Assembly: GCA_029865665.1 (NCBI GenBank)
Contig: JARXAV010000251.1
Span: forward strand, 1-8,451
Direction of reading: 5' to 3'
Source of the DNA: Flectobacillus sp.
GTDB lineage: Bacteria > Bacteroidota > Bacteroidia > Cytophagales > Spirosomataceae
DNA length: 8,451 nucleotides
A program made the position numbers and the translations under genes. Below are positions 1 to 6,601 of this stretch, one piece after another (positions within the stretch are counted from its first letter, which is position 1; each line of letters begins with the position of its first letter). The notes beneath the pieces are model-generated. The model was not told the DNA's origin, did not search any database, and was given only the letters and a program-made list of their open reading frames with translations.

Positions 1-108
1 GATGCCTTCGGTAGTGGAAATGGTAATGTAGAAGGAGCGTTCTTGTCGGGCTATGACTTAGGAAATCATCTCTGCGACCTTTCTCCCCGTCATCATAGCA
101 GCGTTTAG
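1..108 (+). CDS. C-terminal fragment of a probable flavin amine oxidase family protein (5' end outside window)
   Basis: Frame 1 is open from the window edge to a TAG at 106-108, giving 35 residues. The stretch DAFGSGNGNVEGAFLSG resembles the conserved C-terminal FAD-binding segment of flavin amine oxidases and related FAD-dependent oxidoreductases, where a Gly-rich turn precedes a helix of the type GA-x-x-SG that contacts the flavin. The other two forward frames stop within the first 31 bases. The last 17 codons (58-108, stop included) overlap the minus-strand flavoenzyme gene tail-to-tail. The final residues, CDLSPRHHSSV, are not family-like and may be a read-out forced by the opposite gene. 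The family call rests on one short motif, so the substrate cannot be inferred. A chance open frame is the main alternative. Confidence 0.55.
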   Translation, partial: DAFGSGNGNVEGAFLSGYDLGNHLCDLSPRHHSSV

Positions 109-1269
109 GGACGGATATGCTGTGTAGTCACCACAACGATATACGTTTTCCGCTATTTGTAAAGGTAAATTTTTAGCACCAATCGTAAACGAAGGAAGGG
201 CGTTAGGGATATGGTAGCTTTTCAGATGTTGCCAGTCTGCTACGCTATTTCCGAACCAGTTGGTTAACTCATGCTTCAATGTTGCAATATGCTGTTGTTC
301 GTTTGCGGGGTCAATACACGTCGTAGATACCGAAATGAGCGATTTGCCTGTGGGTGCATAAGTAGGAGCAATGTCACTAGGTACGCACAAGTTATGAATC
401 AATTCGTTTCGATTCGGATTTAAGACTAACATTTTTTCATCCAGCGGCGATTGATTAGCTGAAAAATATACACAAGAGGTCGCATTAAATTGATAGTGCG
501 TCTCTTGTTTTATCAATTTACTTGCTTGCAGTGCATCTGTGGCAATGACTACCTGACTTCCTTGAATTTTTTCGCCAGAACTCAGGTAAACCGTTGTTCC
601 GTCAATGCGTTCAACAGGAGAGTTAAGGCGTATAGAATGATTAGGCAGATTGGCGGCTAATTGCTCAGGAATTGCTTGCATTCCCTGAGCAGGAATTACG
701 GCATCTCCTTCATAAAATTTGCCAAAAATATAACGAAAAAAGGAGGCTGAGGTCTGAAGATTATCTTCCAAGAATACGCCTCCAAAAAAAGGTTTCAAGA
801 ACTGAGAAATCATCTTATCCGAGAACCCGTAATTATGTAAATATTGGTCGGTCGATTCTGGATTCTGTTCAAGTGTTTCTTCGGTAATCGCTGTCGTATC
901 TAGTATCAATCTCAAGGTTCTGAGTTTGTCTGAAAAAGAGCCAATAGGAGAGGTGATACTGTCAAAAATTTTACTCGGATTTTTGAAGGGATTAGTCATT
1001 TGTTCAAAACCCTTTCCATGACGAATCAATGCACCAGAGTCAAATGCTGCTAAATTTAGTTTTTCGTAGTTTACTAATTTTTGAGCTTCAGGATAAGCCG
1101 TTAATAATATTTGAAACCCTCTGTCTAACAAGAAACCATCCACTTTGTCAGTTCTCACTCTTCCCCCCACCTGATCAGCGGCATCTATCACCAGAAAATC
1201 TTGTTGTTTGCGGTGCAAATAGTTTGCACAACTTAGTCCTGCTATTCCAGCACCTACGATAATAACCAT
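58..1269 (-). CDS. NAD(P)/FAD-dependent oxidoreductase, amine oxidase/phytoene desaturase-like
   Basis: This 403-residue protein belongs to the flavin-containing amine oxidase/protoporphyrinogen oxidase/phytoene desaturase superfamily. The N-terminus has the dinucleotide-binding fold: GAGIAG at residues 6-11 and an acidic residue, D29, at the end of the second strand. VGGRVRT (34-40) is the GG motif that follows in this superfamily. The C-terminus contains CGDYTAYPSLNAAMMTG, the terminal FAD-contacting segment, so the gene looks complete. There is no signal peptide or clear membrane segment, so the enzyme is probably cytoplasmic or peripheral. The ATG at 1267-1269 is directly followed by the FAD motif, as is usual. 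The substrate is unknown: carotenoid, porphyrin or amine oxidation are all possible from the fold. The 3' end overlaps the convergent plus-strand frame by 51 bp, and the 5' end faces the AT-rich spacer before the hydrolase. Confidence 0.85.
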   Translation of the reverse strand: MVIIVGAGIAGLSCANYLHRKQQDFLVIDAADQVGGRVRTDKVDGFLLDRGFQILLTAYPEAQKLVNYEKLNLAAFDSGALIRHGKGFEQMTNPFKNPSKIFDSITSPIGSFSDKLRTLRLILDTTAITEETLEQNPESTDQYLHNYGFSDKMISQFLKPFFGGVFLEDNLQTSASFFRYIFGKFYEGDAVIPAQGMQAIPEQLAANLPNHSIRLNSPVERIDGTTVYLSSGEKIQGSQVVIATDALQASKLIKQETHYQFNATSCVYFSANQSPLDEKMLVLNPNRNELIHNLCVPSDIAPTYAPTGKSLISVSTTCIDPANEQQHIATLKHELTNWFGNSVADWQHLKSYHIPNALPSFTIGAKNLPLQIAENVYRCGDYTAYPSLNAAMMTGRKVAEMIS

Positions 1270-1318
1270 TGTTTATGATGTCTTTAAGTGTTAATAGTAT
1301 AGTTCAATACTTGCTAAA

Positions 1319-1354
1319 CAAATAAAGACTTGAACGGTTTTTTAAGGAGCAAAA
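1319..1354 (-). promoter_or_regulatory. weak candidate promoter of the minus-strand oxidoreductase
   Basis: On the minus strand, TTTTG (1354-1350) is followed after 23 bases by TTTATTTG (1326-1319). This resembles the Bacteroidota -33/-7 pattern (TTTG, then TAnnTTTG) with one mismatch in the -7 element and a spacer at the long end of the known range. It would give a 5' leader of about 45 bases. The region is AT-rich, so a chance match is quite possible. Confidence 0.25.
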
Positions 1355-1670
1355 TAAATCTTTATGACAAAATAAAGGAAAATGGTATTATTTTTATATT
1401 CACTGTGTTTTGCTACCACTTGAGTAAAATCATTAAATAGATGCTTTTTCAATTTTAAATTAAATATTTTTAAACAAATTAAATGATTTTAATGTATTGA
1501 TAGTTAGGTGATTAAATGTATTTATGTGGTGTTTTTTCTATTTTTATGATGTATAAGTGATGAAACTCATAACATTGAAATAACATAGTTTTCAAAGATT
1601 TTTTATTATTTTGCAAATGAAATCAGTTTTGAGTAAAATAGAACAAAACCATTTTTTCTCTTTTCTGTAT

Positions 1671-1703
1671 CTTGTTAATTTAGTAAATTAAAACAAGTTT
1701 TTT
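1671..1703 (+). promoter_or_regulatory. dyad/hairpin with T tract upstream of the hydrolase
   Basis: CTTGTTAATTTA (1671-1682) is followed after one base by TAAATTAAAACAAG (1684-1697), its reverse complement except for two extra A. Six T follow directly (1698-1703). Read as RNA on the plus strand this is an AT-rich stem ending in CTTG/CAAG with a U tract, like a weak terminator or attenuator. Read as DNA it could be an operator. It ends about 48 bases before the hydrolase ATG. Confidence 0.35.
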
Positions 1704-1751
1704 AATCCATCTTCAGTCGGTCTAACGACTAAGATACCAAACAATAATGCT

Positions 1752-2531
1752 ATGAACTATCAGATTCACGAAGGTAACGGCTACAAATACATAGATGAAG
1801 GAGAAGGCGAAACGTTGATGCTCCTTCACGGACTTTTTGGTGCTTTAAGTAACTGGGAAGGAGTGATAGAAGGTTTTAAGGGACAATACCGTGTTATTAT
1901 TCCGATGATGCCTATATATGAAATGCCTATTTTAAAAGCTGGTTGCGACGGTTTAGCAGAGTTTATAGAAGGCTTTGTTAAGTGGAAAGGCTTGACTGAT
2001 TTGACGCTACTTGGTAACTCACTAGGAGGTCATGTTGGGTTGATTTTTACCTTGAGAAATCCTGATAAAGTAAAGCGTCTTGTTCTGACAGGTAGCTCTG
2101 GTTTATTTGAAAATGGGATGGGTGGTACGTACCCTAAAAGAGGAAATTACGAATATATCAAAGAGCGTGTTCAATACACATTCTATGACCCAAATACGGC
2201 TACGCAAGAATTAATTGATGAGGTGTTTGAAATAACGAACAACGGTTCTAAAGTAATTCGAATTATTTCTATTGCGAAGTCTGCACAGCGGAACAATATG
2301 GCTAAAGAAATCGTTAACATTAAAGTACCAACATTATTGGTTTGGGGACTAAACGATACCATTACACCGCCACAAGTAGGACACGAATTCAACCGTTTGA
2401 TTGAAGGTTCAGAATTACATTTTATAGACAAATGTAGCCATGCTCCGATGATGGAACGTCCGAATGAATTTAACGAAATTTTGACAACTTGGTTGAAAAA
2501 AACACCTATTAGTGAAGCTGCATTGGTCTAA
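1752..2531 (+). CDS. alpha/beta-fold hydrolase
   Basis: The product is 259 residues, the usual size for a single-domain alpha/beta hydrolase. LLHGLFG (24-30) is the HG oxyanion-hole motif after the second core strand. GNSLGG (88-93) is the nucleophile elbow with Ser90. WGLND (198-202) gives the acid Asp202, and CSHAPMMERP (228-237) gives the catalytic His230, so the triad appears intact. The cap between about 120 and 185 is helical and lacks a recognisable substrate signature. There is no signal peptide, so a cytoplasmic esterase/hydrolase of the MhpC/BphD-like branch is likely. The substrate is unknown. The ATG at 1752 fits because the first core strand starts almost at once; an ATG at 1747 is out of frame. 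The next gene starts 171 bases downstream. Confidence 0.88.
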   Translation: MNYQIHEGNGYKYIDEGEGETLMLLHGLFGALSNWEGVIEGFKGQYRVIIPMMPIYEMPILKAGCDGLAEFIEGFVKWKGLTDLTLLGNSLGGHVGLIFTLRNPDKVKRLVLTGSSGLFENGMGGTYPKRGNYEYIKERVQYTFYDPNTATQELIDEVFEITNNGSKVIRIISIAKSAQRNNMAKEIVNIKVPTLLVWGLNDTITPPQVGHEFNRLIEGSELHFIDKCSHAPMMERPNEFNEILTTWLKKTPISEAALV

Positions 2532-2554
2532 TTTCAAAATCTTTGGTAGATCCA

Positions 2555-2585
2555 TTTGGAATTGTTCCTTTAATCAGTAATTTAG
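2555..2585 (+). promoter_or_regulatory. candidate Bacteroidota-type promoter of the CBS/ACT gene
   Basis: TTTG (2555-2558) and TAATTTAG (2578-2585) are separated by exactly 19 bases. The -7 element differs from TAnnTTTG at one position. Transcription would start near 2591, giving a leader of about 110 bases. The short palindrome GGTTA-AA-TAACC (2586-2597) lies at the predicted start. A second, weaker possibility is TTTTTG at 2612-2617 with TATCTCGT at 2640-2647. Confidence 0.35.
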
Positions 2586-2702
2586 GGTTAAATAACCACT
2601 TCCAATCCGAATTTTTGTAATTAAATACGTACCTTATTCTATCTCGTACGGTATTTTATGAAAATATAAGGAATTCGCCTTTGGTTCAAAACAAATTACG
2701 AT

Positions 2703-3368
2703 ATGCTTGCTAAAGACTTTGTTAATCACGTATTGCCAGTGTTGAAGCCCTCTGATACCGTAGCGGATGCGATGGATTGGATGGAAGAATTTCGAGTAGG
2801 TCAGTTGGTCATTGTTGATGGAGAAACTTATAAAGGGTTGGCAAGTCATGATGGGTTGGTTGAACACGATGAAGATACCCCTTTGGAAGCACTACAAATG
2901 GATTATTCAGGGGTTTACGTAACTCCGTATCAGCATTTGTTTGAAATTTTGAGTTTAACCCAGCAACACGCACTAGAGGCTGTGGCGGTTATAAACGAAG
3001 ACGGCTTTTTTGAAGGTACTATCGTTGTAAAAGAATTATTAGACGAGTTTGCAAAGAGTTTAGGTACGCAAGAGTTGGGTGCTGTGGTTGAAATCGCAGT
3101 CGAAAATAGAAGCTACTCTTTGTCAGAAATTAGTCGCTTGATTGAATCGAACGATACAAAAATTATTAGTAGCTATTATTCAAGTGGTAATGAACATAAT
3201 GACTTTAAATCAACCTTGACTTTGAAGTTAAATCGTAAAGATATTAGTCATGTTGTGGCTACTTTAGAGCGTTTTGAATACGAAGTAGTGGCAGCTTATG
3301 CATTTGAAGCCATGGATTCGCCCGATAAAGAGCGGTACGAATTGCTGATGAAGTATCTCACTATCTAA
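2703..3368 (+). CDS. CBS-pair protein with C-terminal ACT-like domain
   Basis: The 221-residue protein appears to have two N-terminal CBS repeats, roughly residues 1-57 and 64-118, each with the typical pattern of a helix (V-x-DAM-x-WM in the first) followed by a hydrophobic strand pair (QLVIVDG; AVAVINEDGFFEG). An ACT-like beta-alpha-beta region follows at about 126-200 (strands near AVVEIAVE, TLTLKLN and EVVAAYAF). CBS pairs bind adenosyl nucleotides or ATP, and ACT domains bind small ligands, so a cytosolic sensory or allosteric role is likely; no catalytic motif was seen. It lies just upstream of NAD kinase, but a strong intrinsic terminator separates them, so constant co-transcription is unlikely. 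The target is unknown. The ATG at 2703 starts directly at the first CBS repeat. Confidence 0.8.
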   Translation: MLAKDFVNHVLPVLKPSDTVADAMDWMEEFRVGQLVIVDGETYKGLASHDGLVEHDEDTPLEALQMDYSGVYVTPYQHLFEILSLTQQHALEAVAVINEDGFFEGTIVVKELLDEFAKSLGTQELGAVVEIAVENRSYSLSEISRLIESNDTKIISSYYSSGNEHNDFKSTLTLKLNRKDISHVVATLERFEYEVVAAYAFEAMDSPDKERYELLMKYLTI

Positions 3369-3392
3369 TGTTTTTTCCTTTTGGAACATATA

Positions 3393-3426
3393 AGAACCCC
3401 ACAGGCTGATTATCTTGTGGGGTTTT
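3393..3426 (+). terminator. intrinsic terminator after the CBS/ACT gene
   Basis: AACCCCACA (3395-3403) pairs perfectly with TGTGGGGTT (3416-3424) around a 12-base loop. The stem can extend by a G-U and an A-U pair (3393-3394 with 3425-3426). TTTT, then ACATTTTTA, follows. It starts 25 bases after the stop codon of the CBS/ACT gene, and the G/C core makes it the clearest terminator in the window. Confidence 0.85.
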
Positions 3427-3514
3427 ACATTTTTAGGCCTTTACTTATTGGTTTATGGTATCTTTTTACGATAATCCTTCTTAAAAATTTGGGAATAACC
3501 CAGCTTCTTTCTTC

Positions 3515-3546
3515 TTTTGTTACAAAGTCTGGAATGAATAGCATTT
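3515..3546 (+). promoter_or_regulatory. candidate promoter of NAD kinase gene
   Basis: TTTTG (3515-3519) is followed after exactly 19 bases by TAGCATTT (3539-3546), a partial match to the Bacteroidota -7 consensus TAnnTTTG. It lies downstream of the terminator at 3393-3426 and would give a leader of about 30 bases to the ATG at 3582. An independent promoter is expected here because of that terminator. The -7 match is imperfect. Confidence 0.35.
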
Positions 3547-3581
3547 ATTCGTTCACACATTCATAAATTTTATCTTTTACA

Positions 3582-4472
3582 ATGAAAATAGCCATTCATG
3601 GGCGTAATTTTAACGAAGACACCAAGCCTTTCATTCAGGCCATGTTTAAAGAGTTGGAACGAATAGGGGCGGAGGTTCAATTACAAGCATCTTACAGTAG
3701 TTTTTTGTCGGAGGCAGGAATAACCTATAATGCTGCTTCGTTTTATACTAATCATACCGATCTTCAGGATATTGACCTCGTTTTAAGTTTAGGCGGAGAC
3801 GGCACTTTGCTCGATGTTGTTACGCACGTAGGAGCAAAGCAAACACCAATATTAGGAATTAATACAGGGCGTTTGGGCTTTTTAGCAACTATCTCACCTG
3901 AAAAAATTAGCGAAAGTTTAACGGAAGTATTTGCTGGCAATTATTCGATTGACAAACGTACGTTGGTAGGTATTGAGGCTCATCTCAATGATAAACCCAT
4001 GGATATTTTTGGGGGTGTTAACTTCGGACTAAATGAGTTAGGTATCATGAAAACCGACACGTCCTCAATGATTGTCGTAAAAGCCTATTTGAATGGACAA
4101 TATCTGAATGCCTATTGGGCAGATGGTGTCATTATTTCCACGGCTACAGGTTCAACAGGGTATAACCTCAGCGTTGGAGGGCCATTGGTAATGCCAGGTT
4201 CGGATATATTTGTGGTTGCTCCCATGAGTCCTCATAATTTGAATGTTCGCCCGCTCGTTATTACTACAGATTCGATTCTTGACTTTGAAGTAGAAAGCAG
4301 AAGTTCAAATTACCTTATTTCCCTAGATTCTCGTTCGAAAGTAGTGGACAGCAATGTTAAGATTCGTTTAAAACGAGAGAATTTTCAGGCTCATATTATC
4401 AAATTATCGAATACTAACTTTTTGAATACCTTACGAAGCAAGTTAAATTGGGGCTTAGACATACGGAATTAA
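3582..4472 (+). CDS. nadK: NAD kinase
   Basis: This is an ATP-dependent NAD kinase that phosphorylates NAD+ to NADP+, the only route to NADP(H) in most bacteria; it acts in the cytosol. At 296 residues it has the usual length. LSLGGDGTLL (68-77) contains the GGDGT diphosphate-binding motif with catalytic Asp73. GINTGRLGFL (92-101) is the following conserved segment. NE at 151-152 and the Gly-rich ATGSTGYNLSVGGP (188-201) are the nucleotide-contacting motifs of the C-terminal domain. The end, NTNFLNTLRSKLNWG, is the conserved family tail. SLDSR (247-251) occupies the place of the SxDG/CDSQ motif. The ATG at 3582 starts the first strand of the Rossmann-like domain. A terminator upstream and 204 noncoding bases downstream suggest a short or single-gene transcript. 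Confidence 0.97.
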   Translation: MKIAIHGRNFNEDTKPFIQAMFKELERIGAEVQLQASYSSFLSEAGITYNAASFYTNHTDLQDIDLVLSLGGDGTLLDVVTHVGAKQTPILGINTGRLGFLATISPEKISESLTEVFAGNYSIDKRTLVGIEAHLNDKPMDIFGGVNFGLNELGIMKTDTSSMIVVKAYLNGQYLNAYWADGVIISTATGSTGYNLSVGGPLVMPGSDIFVVAPMSPHNLNVRPLVITTDSILDFEVESRSSNYLISLDSRSKVVDSNVKIRLKRENFQAHIIKLSNTNFLNTLRSKLNWGLDIRN

Positions 4473-4574
4473 ACAAAAATTAAGTGTAGGGATATAGCGT
4501 TATTCTTGCTTCATAAATCAAAAACACTAAAATTATGTTGTTTTTATCTCGAATCTAAGATAACAAAATGCTAT

Positions 4575-4588
4575 TTTTAACGTTAAAA
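4575..4588. promoter_or_regulatory. 14-bp perfect palindrome upstream of the first DUF6089-like gene
   Basis: TTTTAACGTTAAAA is a perfect 14-bp palindrome centred at 4581/4582, about 90 bases before the ATG of the barrel protein. A second dyad, ATGCA-N6-TGCAT, lies at 4611-4626. Either could be an operator for a dimeric regulator. No consensus Bacteroidota promoter was found in this 204-bp spacer, so the location of the promoter is unknown. Confidence 0.3.
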
Positions 4589-4676
4589 TTAAGTTCTGAA
4601 AGAATTTCTAATGCAATGGACTGCATCGTATCTGAATATCTTGTAGGCTATTTCCGCAAAAAACTCCTTAAATCAG

Positions 4677-5696
4677 ATGACTAAGAAACATTACCTTTTG
4701 ATTACTTTTTTATTCACCTTTTTGTCGGCTCAAGAAGGCTTAGCTCAGTTTAGAGTTGGGAATTTATTTGGCGGAGAAAACGGGAGAAGAATACATAAAA
4801 ATAAAACGTTTCAGGCTTATTCTACCATCAGTTTTGGAGGAGGTAGTTCGAGTTATTATGGTGATTTGTCGCCTTATAACCGCTTTCTTCAATCGACCAT
4901 CAATGGGATTCGTTGGAATGCAAACTTCAATTATACTCGTCAAATGTCGCCTACCTTTGGTTTACGCTTTGGTCTGACATGGGCTAGAATCTCTGGAGAT
5001 GACAATTACATGGACGGTGTGCCTAAATTTGAGGTCAACTTCATTCGTAACTTACACGTCCGTAATGATATTAAAGAACTTTCTGTTATTGGAGAATACG
5101 ATTTAGTACGTACCGAACGTTCCTATAATCGTAGAGCGGCGATTGTTCCTTATTTACTAGGCGGAGTGGCCGTTTTTGCTCATGACCCAATGGCAAAAAC
5201 TCCTACGAGTACCATTGCTGGTGTGCCATCAAACGAATGGGTACGTTTACAACCACTTGCAACCGAAGGTGTGACTTATTCATTGATTGGAGTAGCTATT
5301 CCTATTGGTGTAGGCGTTCGTTATAAAATGAACAAAAACTGGGATTTCGGTTTTGAAGTAGGCTACCGTTATACCTTTACGGATTATTTAGATGATGTAA
5401 GCGGTAATTATCCAGATCCTACTCAATTAACCAGTACGCTTGCTCAGGTAATGAGTAATAGAACGTTAGAAAAAACAGCCGCAAATAGAGGTACAGACAG
5501 AACTGCGGGTGTTTCAGCTTTTTTAACAGCGAATGGAATTCCGTTTAGTGGTGATCCTTTTGCAAACCCAATTCCAGGTTTTACAAGTGATACAGATCCA
5601 AGAGGTAGTCCGAAATTGAAAGACGCTTATATGCTTACAACGATTAAGCTGATTTATCATATCGAACCTAAAATCAAATGCCCTGGTGTTAGATAA
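4677..5696 (+). CDS. DUF6089-like outer-membrane beta-barrel protein (longer paralogue)
   Basis: This 339-residue exported protein begins with a signal peptide: KK near the start, a hydrophobic core at 7-17, and predicted cleavage GLA|Q after residue 23. The mature part alternates hydrophobic and polar residues with aromatic and glycine-rich strands typical of a small outer-membrane barrel. YYGDLSP (60-66) and FTDYLDD (234-240) match equivalents in the next gene (NYKGDMSP, FTDYLDN), as does the C-terminal KIKCP, which marks both as DUF6089-like. A segment of roughly 60-70 residues (about 246-312), rich in Thr, Asn, Gly and Pro, sits between FTDYLDD and the last strand; it is mostly absent from the paralogue and could be a large loop. 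The molecular role is unknown. In this lineage such genes are found near uppS and bamA, consistent with an envelope function. Confidence 0.8.
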   Translation: MTKKHYLLITFLFTFLSAQEGLAQFRVGNLFGGENGRRIHKNKTFQAYSTISFGGGSSSYYGDLSPYNRFLQSTINGIRWNANFNYTRQMSPTFGLRFGLTWARISGDDNYMDGVPKFEVNFIRNLHVRNDIKELSVIGEYDLVRTERSYNRRAAIVPYLLGGVAVFAHDPMAKTPTSTIAGVPSNEWVRLQPLATEGVTYSLIGVAIPIGVGVRYKMNKNWDFGFEVGYRYTFTDYLDDVSGNYPDPTQLTSTLAQVMSNRTLEKTAANRGTDRTAGVSAFLTANGIPFSGDPFANPIPGFTSDTDPRGSPKLKDAYMLTTIKLIYHIEPKIKCPGVR

Positions 5697-5724
5697 CCTT
5701 CGTTTGATTTTCAATATATTGGCA

Positions 5725-5755
5725 AATATGGCTATCTAATGTGGGTAGCCATATT
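5725..5755 (+). terminator. hairpin, probable partial terminator between the two DUF6089-like genes
   Basis: AATATGGCTA (5725-5734) pairs perfectly with TAGCCATATT (5746-5755) around an 11-base loop. It lies 28 bases after the first barrel gene's stop and 27 bases before the second gene's start. Only a poor T tract follows (CGTTT), and the stem is AT-rich outside GGC/GCC, so read-through into the second gene is likely. No promoter was found between the hairpin and that gene. Confidence 0.55.
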
Positions 5756-5782
5756 CGTTTAACAAAACATCATTAACCACAG

Positions 5783-6457
5783 ATGAATAAACGCATTGTT
5801 ATAAGTACTTTTCTTTTGTCTCTTGCTTGTTGTTTGGAGCTAGTAGCACAGAAAATCGAGATTGGGGCTGGTGTGGGTGCAATGAACTACAAAGGCGATA
5901 TGTCTCCGAGTTTGAATCCTTCTTTGGCTAAGTTAGGAGGGAATATCATGTTTCGCTACAACCTAAAAAGAGATTTGAGTTTTCGTGCGAGTGCAACGAT
6001 GGGTTCAATTTATGGAGATGATAAAAAAGTAAGCGACCCATTTAATCAGCAAAGAGGGATGTCTTTCACAAGCCAAATTACAGAGTTGGCATTATTGGCA
6101 GAATATAATTTCTTTACCTACCAATATAACCGCTATCATAAAGACTGGAGTCCTTATGTTTTTGGTGGGGTAGGTTTCATGAAATTTACACCAAATACTC
6201 CAGTGGTTTATGAATATCGTCAAAATCAAGTTGTCTTGCCTTTTGGGGTGGGTATTAAATACAATTTGCATGGCCCATGGGATTTGAACCTAGAGTTTGG
6301 AACGAGAAAGACTTTTACGGATTATTTAGATAATCTAGGAGGAGATCATCCACTAGTGGCTAAAAATCTCCAAAATGATTACAGTACGGGAGATTTGTAT
6401 TATTATACGAGTTTGACGGTAACATATAAGTTCTTTAAGATATTTTGTCCTGATTGA
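5783..6457 (+). CDS. DUF6089-like outer-membrane beta-barrel protein (shorter paralogue)
   Basis: The product is 224 residues, with a signal peptide ending LVA|Q (cleavage predicted after residue 22). The mature protein begins KIEIGAGVGAMNYKGDMSP after the Gln, the characteristic start of this family: a Gly-rich strand followed by Y-x-GD. Amphipathic strands recur up to the end (LALLAEYNFF, YVFGGVGFMKF, VLPFGVGIKYNL, LNLEFGTRKTF), consistent with an eight-stranded-type barrel, although I cannot count strands exactly. FTDYLDNLGG (178-187) and the terminal KIFCPD align with the upstream paralogue. The two genes are 86 bases apart and probably arose by tandem duplication. Cys16-Cys17 lie within the signal peptide but do not form a good lipobox, so a lipoprotein is less likely. 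Function is unknown; location is probably the outer membrane. Confidence 0.8.
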   Translation: MNKRIVISTFLLSLACCLELVAQKIEIGAGVGAMNYKGDMSPSLNPSLAKLGGNIMFRYNLKRDLSFRASATMGSIYGDDKKVSDPFNQQRGMSFTSQITELALLAEYNFFTYQYNRYHKDWSPYVFGGVGFMKFTPNTPVVYEYRQNQVVLPFGVGIKYNLHGPWDLNLEFGTRKTFTDYLDNLGGDHPLVAKNLQNDYSTGDLYYYTSLTVTYKFFKIFCPD

Positions 6458-6566
6458 TATCTGCCTATTTTACTAAAATTGCCCAAAATATCCCATTTGT
6501 TCCCACCTAAACTACTGCAATACTTCTGATAATCCTTCAACTAAGCTTGAATAAGCTAATCCTCGA

Positions 6567-6598
6567 TTTTGAATAGGGTCTGGAATTCGTTAAATTTG
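6567..6598 (+). promoter_or_regulatory. Bacteroidota-consensus promoter of uppS
   Basis: TTTTG (6567-6571) and TAAATTTG (6591-6598) are separated by exactly 19 bases and match the Bacteroidota primary-sigma consensus (TTTG, N19-21, TAnnTTTG) at every defined position. Transcription should start close to 6603-6606, leaving a leader of about 160 bases before the uppS start. It is the best promoter match I found in the window. Confidence 0.75.
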
Positions 6599-6601
6599 TA
6601 C

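Larger units (their letters stand above)
1270..1751. other. AT-rich divergent intergenic region, no gene seen
   Basis: This 482-bp spacer separates the leftward oxidoreductase from the rightward hydrolase, so it must carry both 5' regions. It is visibly much richer in A and T than the flanking genes, and its open frames are only a few codons long on both strands. A weak leftward promoter candidate lies near 1319-1354. Near the hydrolase there is a 12-bp dyad (1671-1697) followed by six T, then a short hairpin (1715-1719 with 1726-1730). No consensus rightward TAnnTTTG element was found. No tRNA-like or tandem-repeat structure was seen. Confidence 0.6.

Noticed and set aside
1668..1674. TATCTTG as a -7 element for the hydrolase (a similar TATCTTG lies at 4637-4643 before the first barrel gene)
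   Set aside because: Both copies are one T short of TAnnTTTG and neither has a TTG-type -33 element at 17-23 bases upstream.
2555..2605. Possible terminator after the hydrolase (GGAA-TTG-TTCC, and TTGGAA with distant TTCCAA)
   Set aside because: The stems are only 4-6 bp, with poor GC content and no T tract in the right place.
2634..2867. Minus-strand open frame covering the CBS/ACT start region
   Set aside because: It is antisense to the start of a recognisable CBS domain and has no protein-like features of its own.
3381..3566. Open frame of 61 codons with a TTG start between the CBS/ACT gene and nadK
   Set aside because: It begins at a TTG and runs straight through the intrinsic terminator at 3393-3426 and the candidate nadK promoter. 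No family resemblance was seen.
5825..5833. Lipoprotein signal around Cys16-Cys17 of the shorter barrel protein
   Set aside because: The residues before the cysteines (Ser-Leu-Ala) do not fit a lipobox well, and a good signal peptidase I site (LVA|Q) follows.
6467..6479. ATTTTA-C-TAAAAT palindrome as terminator of the second barrel gene
   Set aside because: It is entirely A/T in the arms, the loop is too tight, and no T tract follows.
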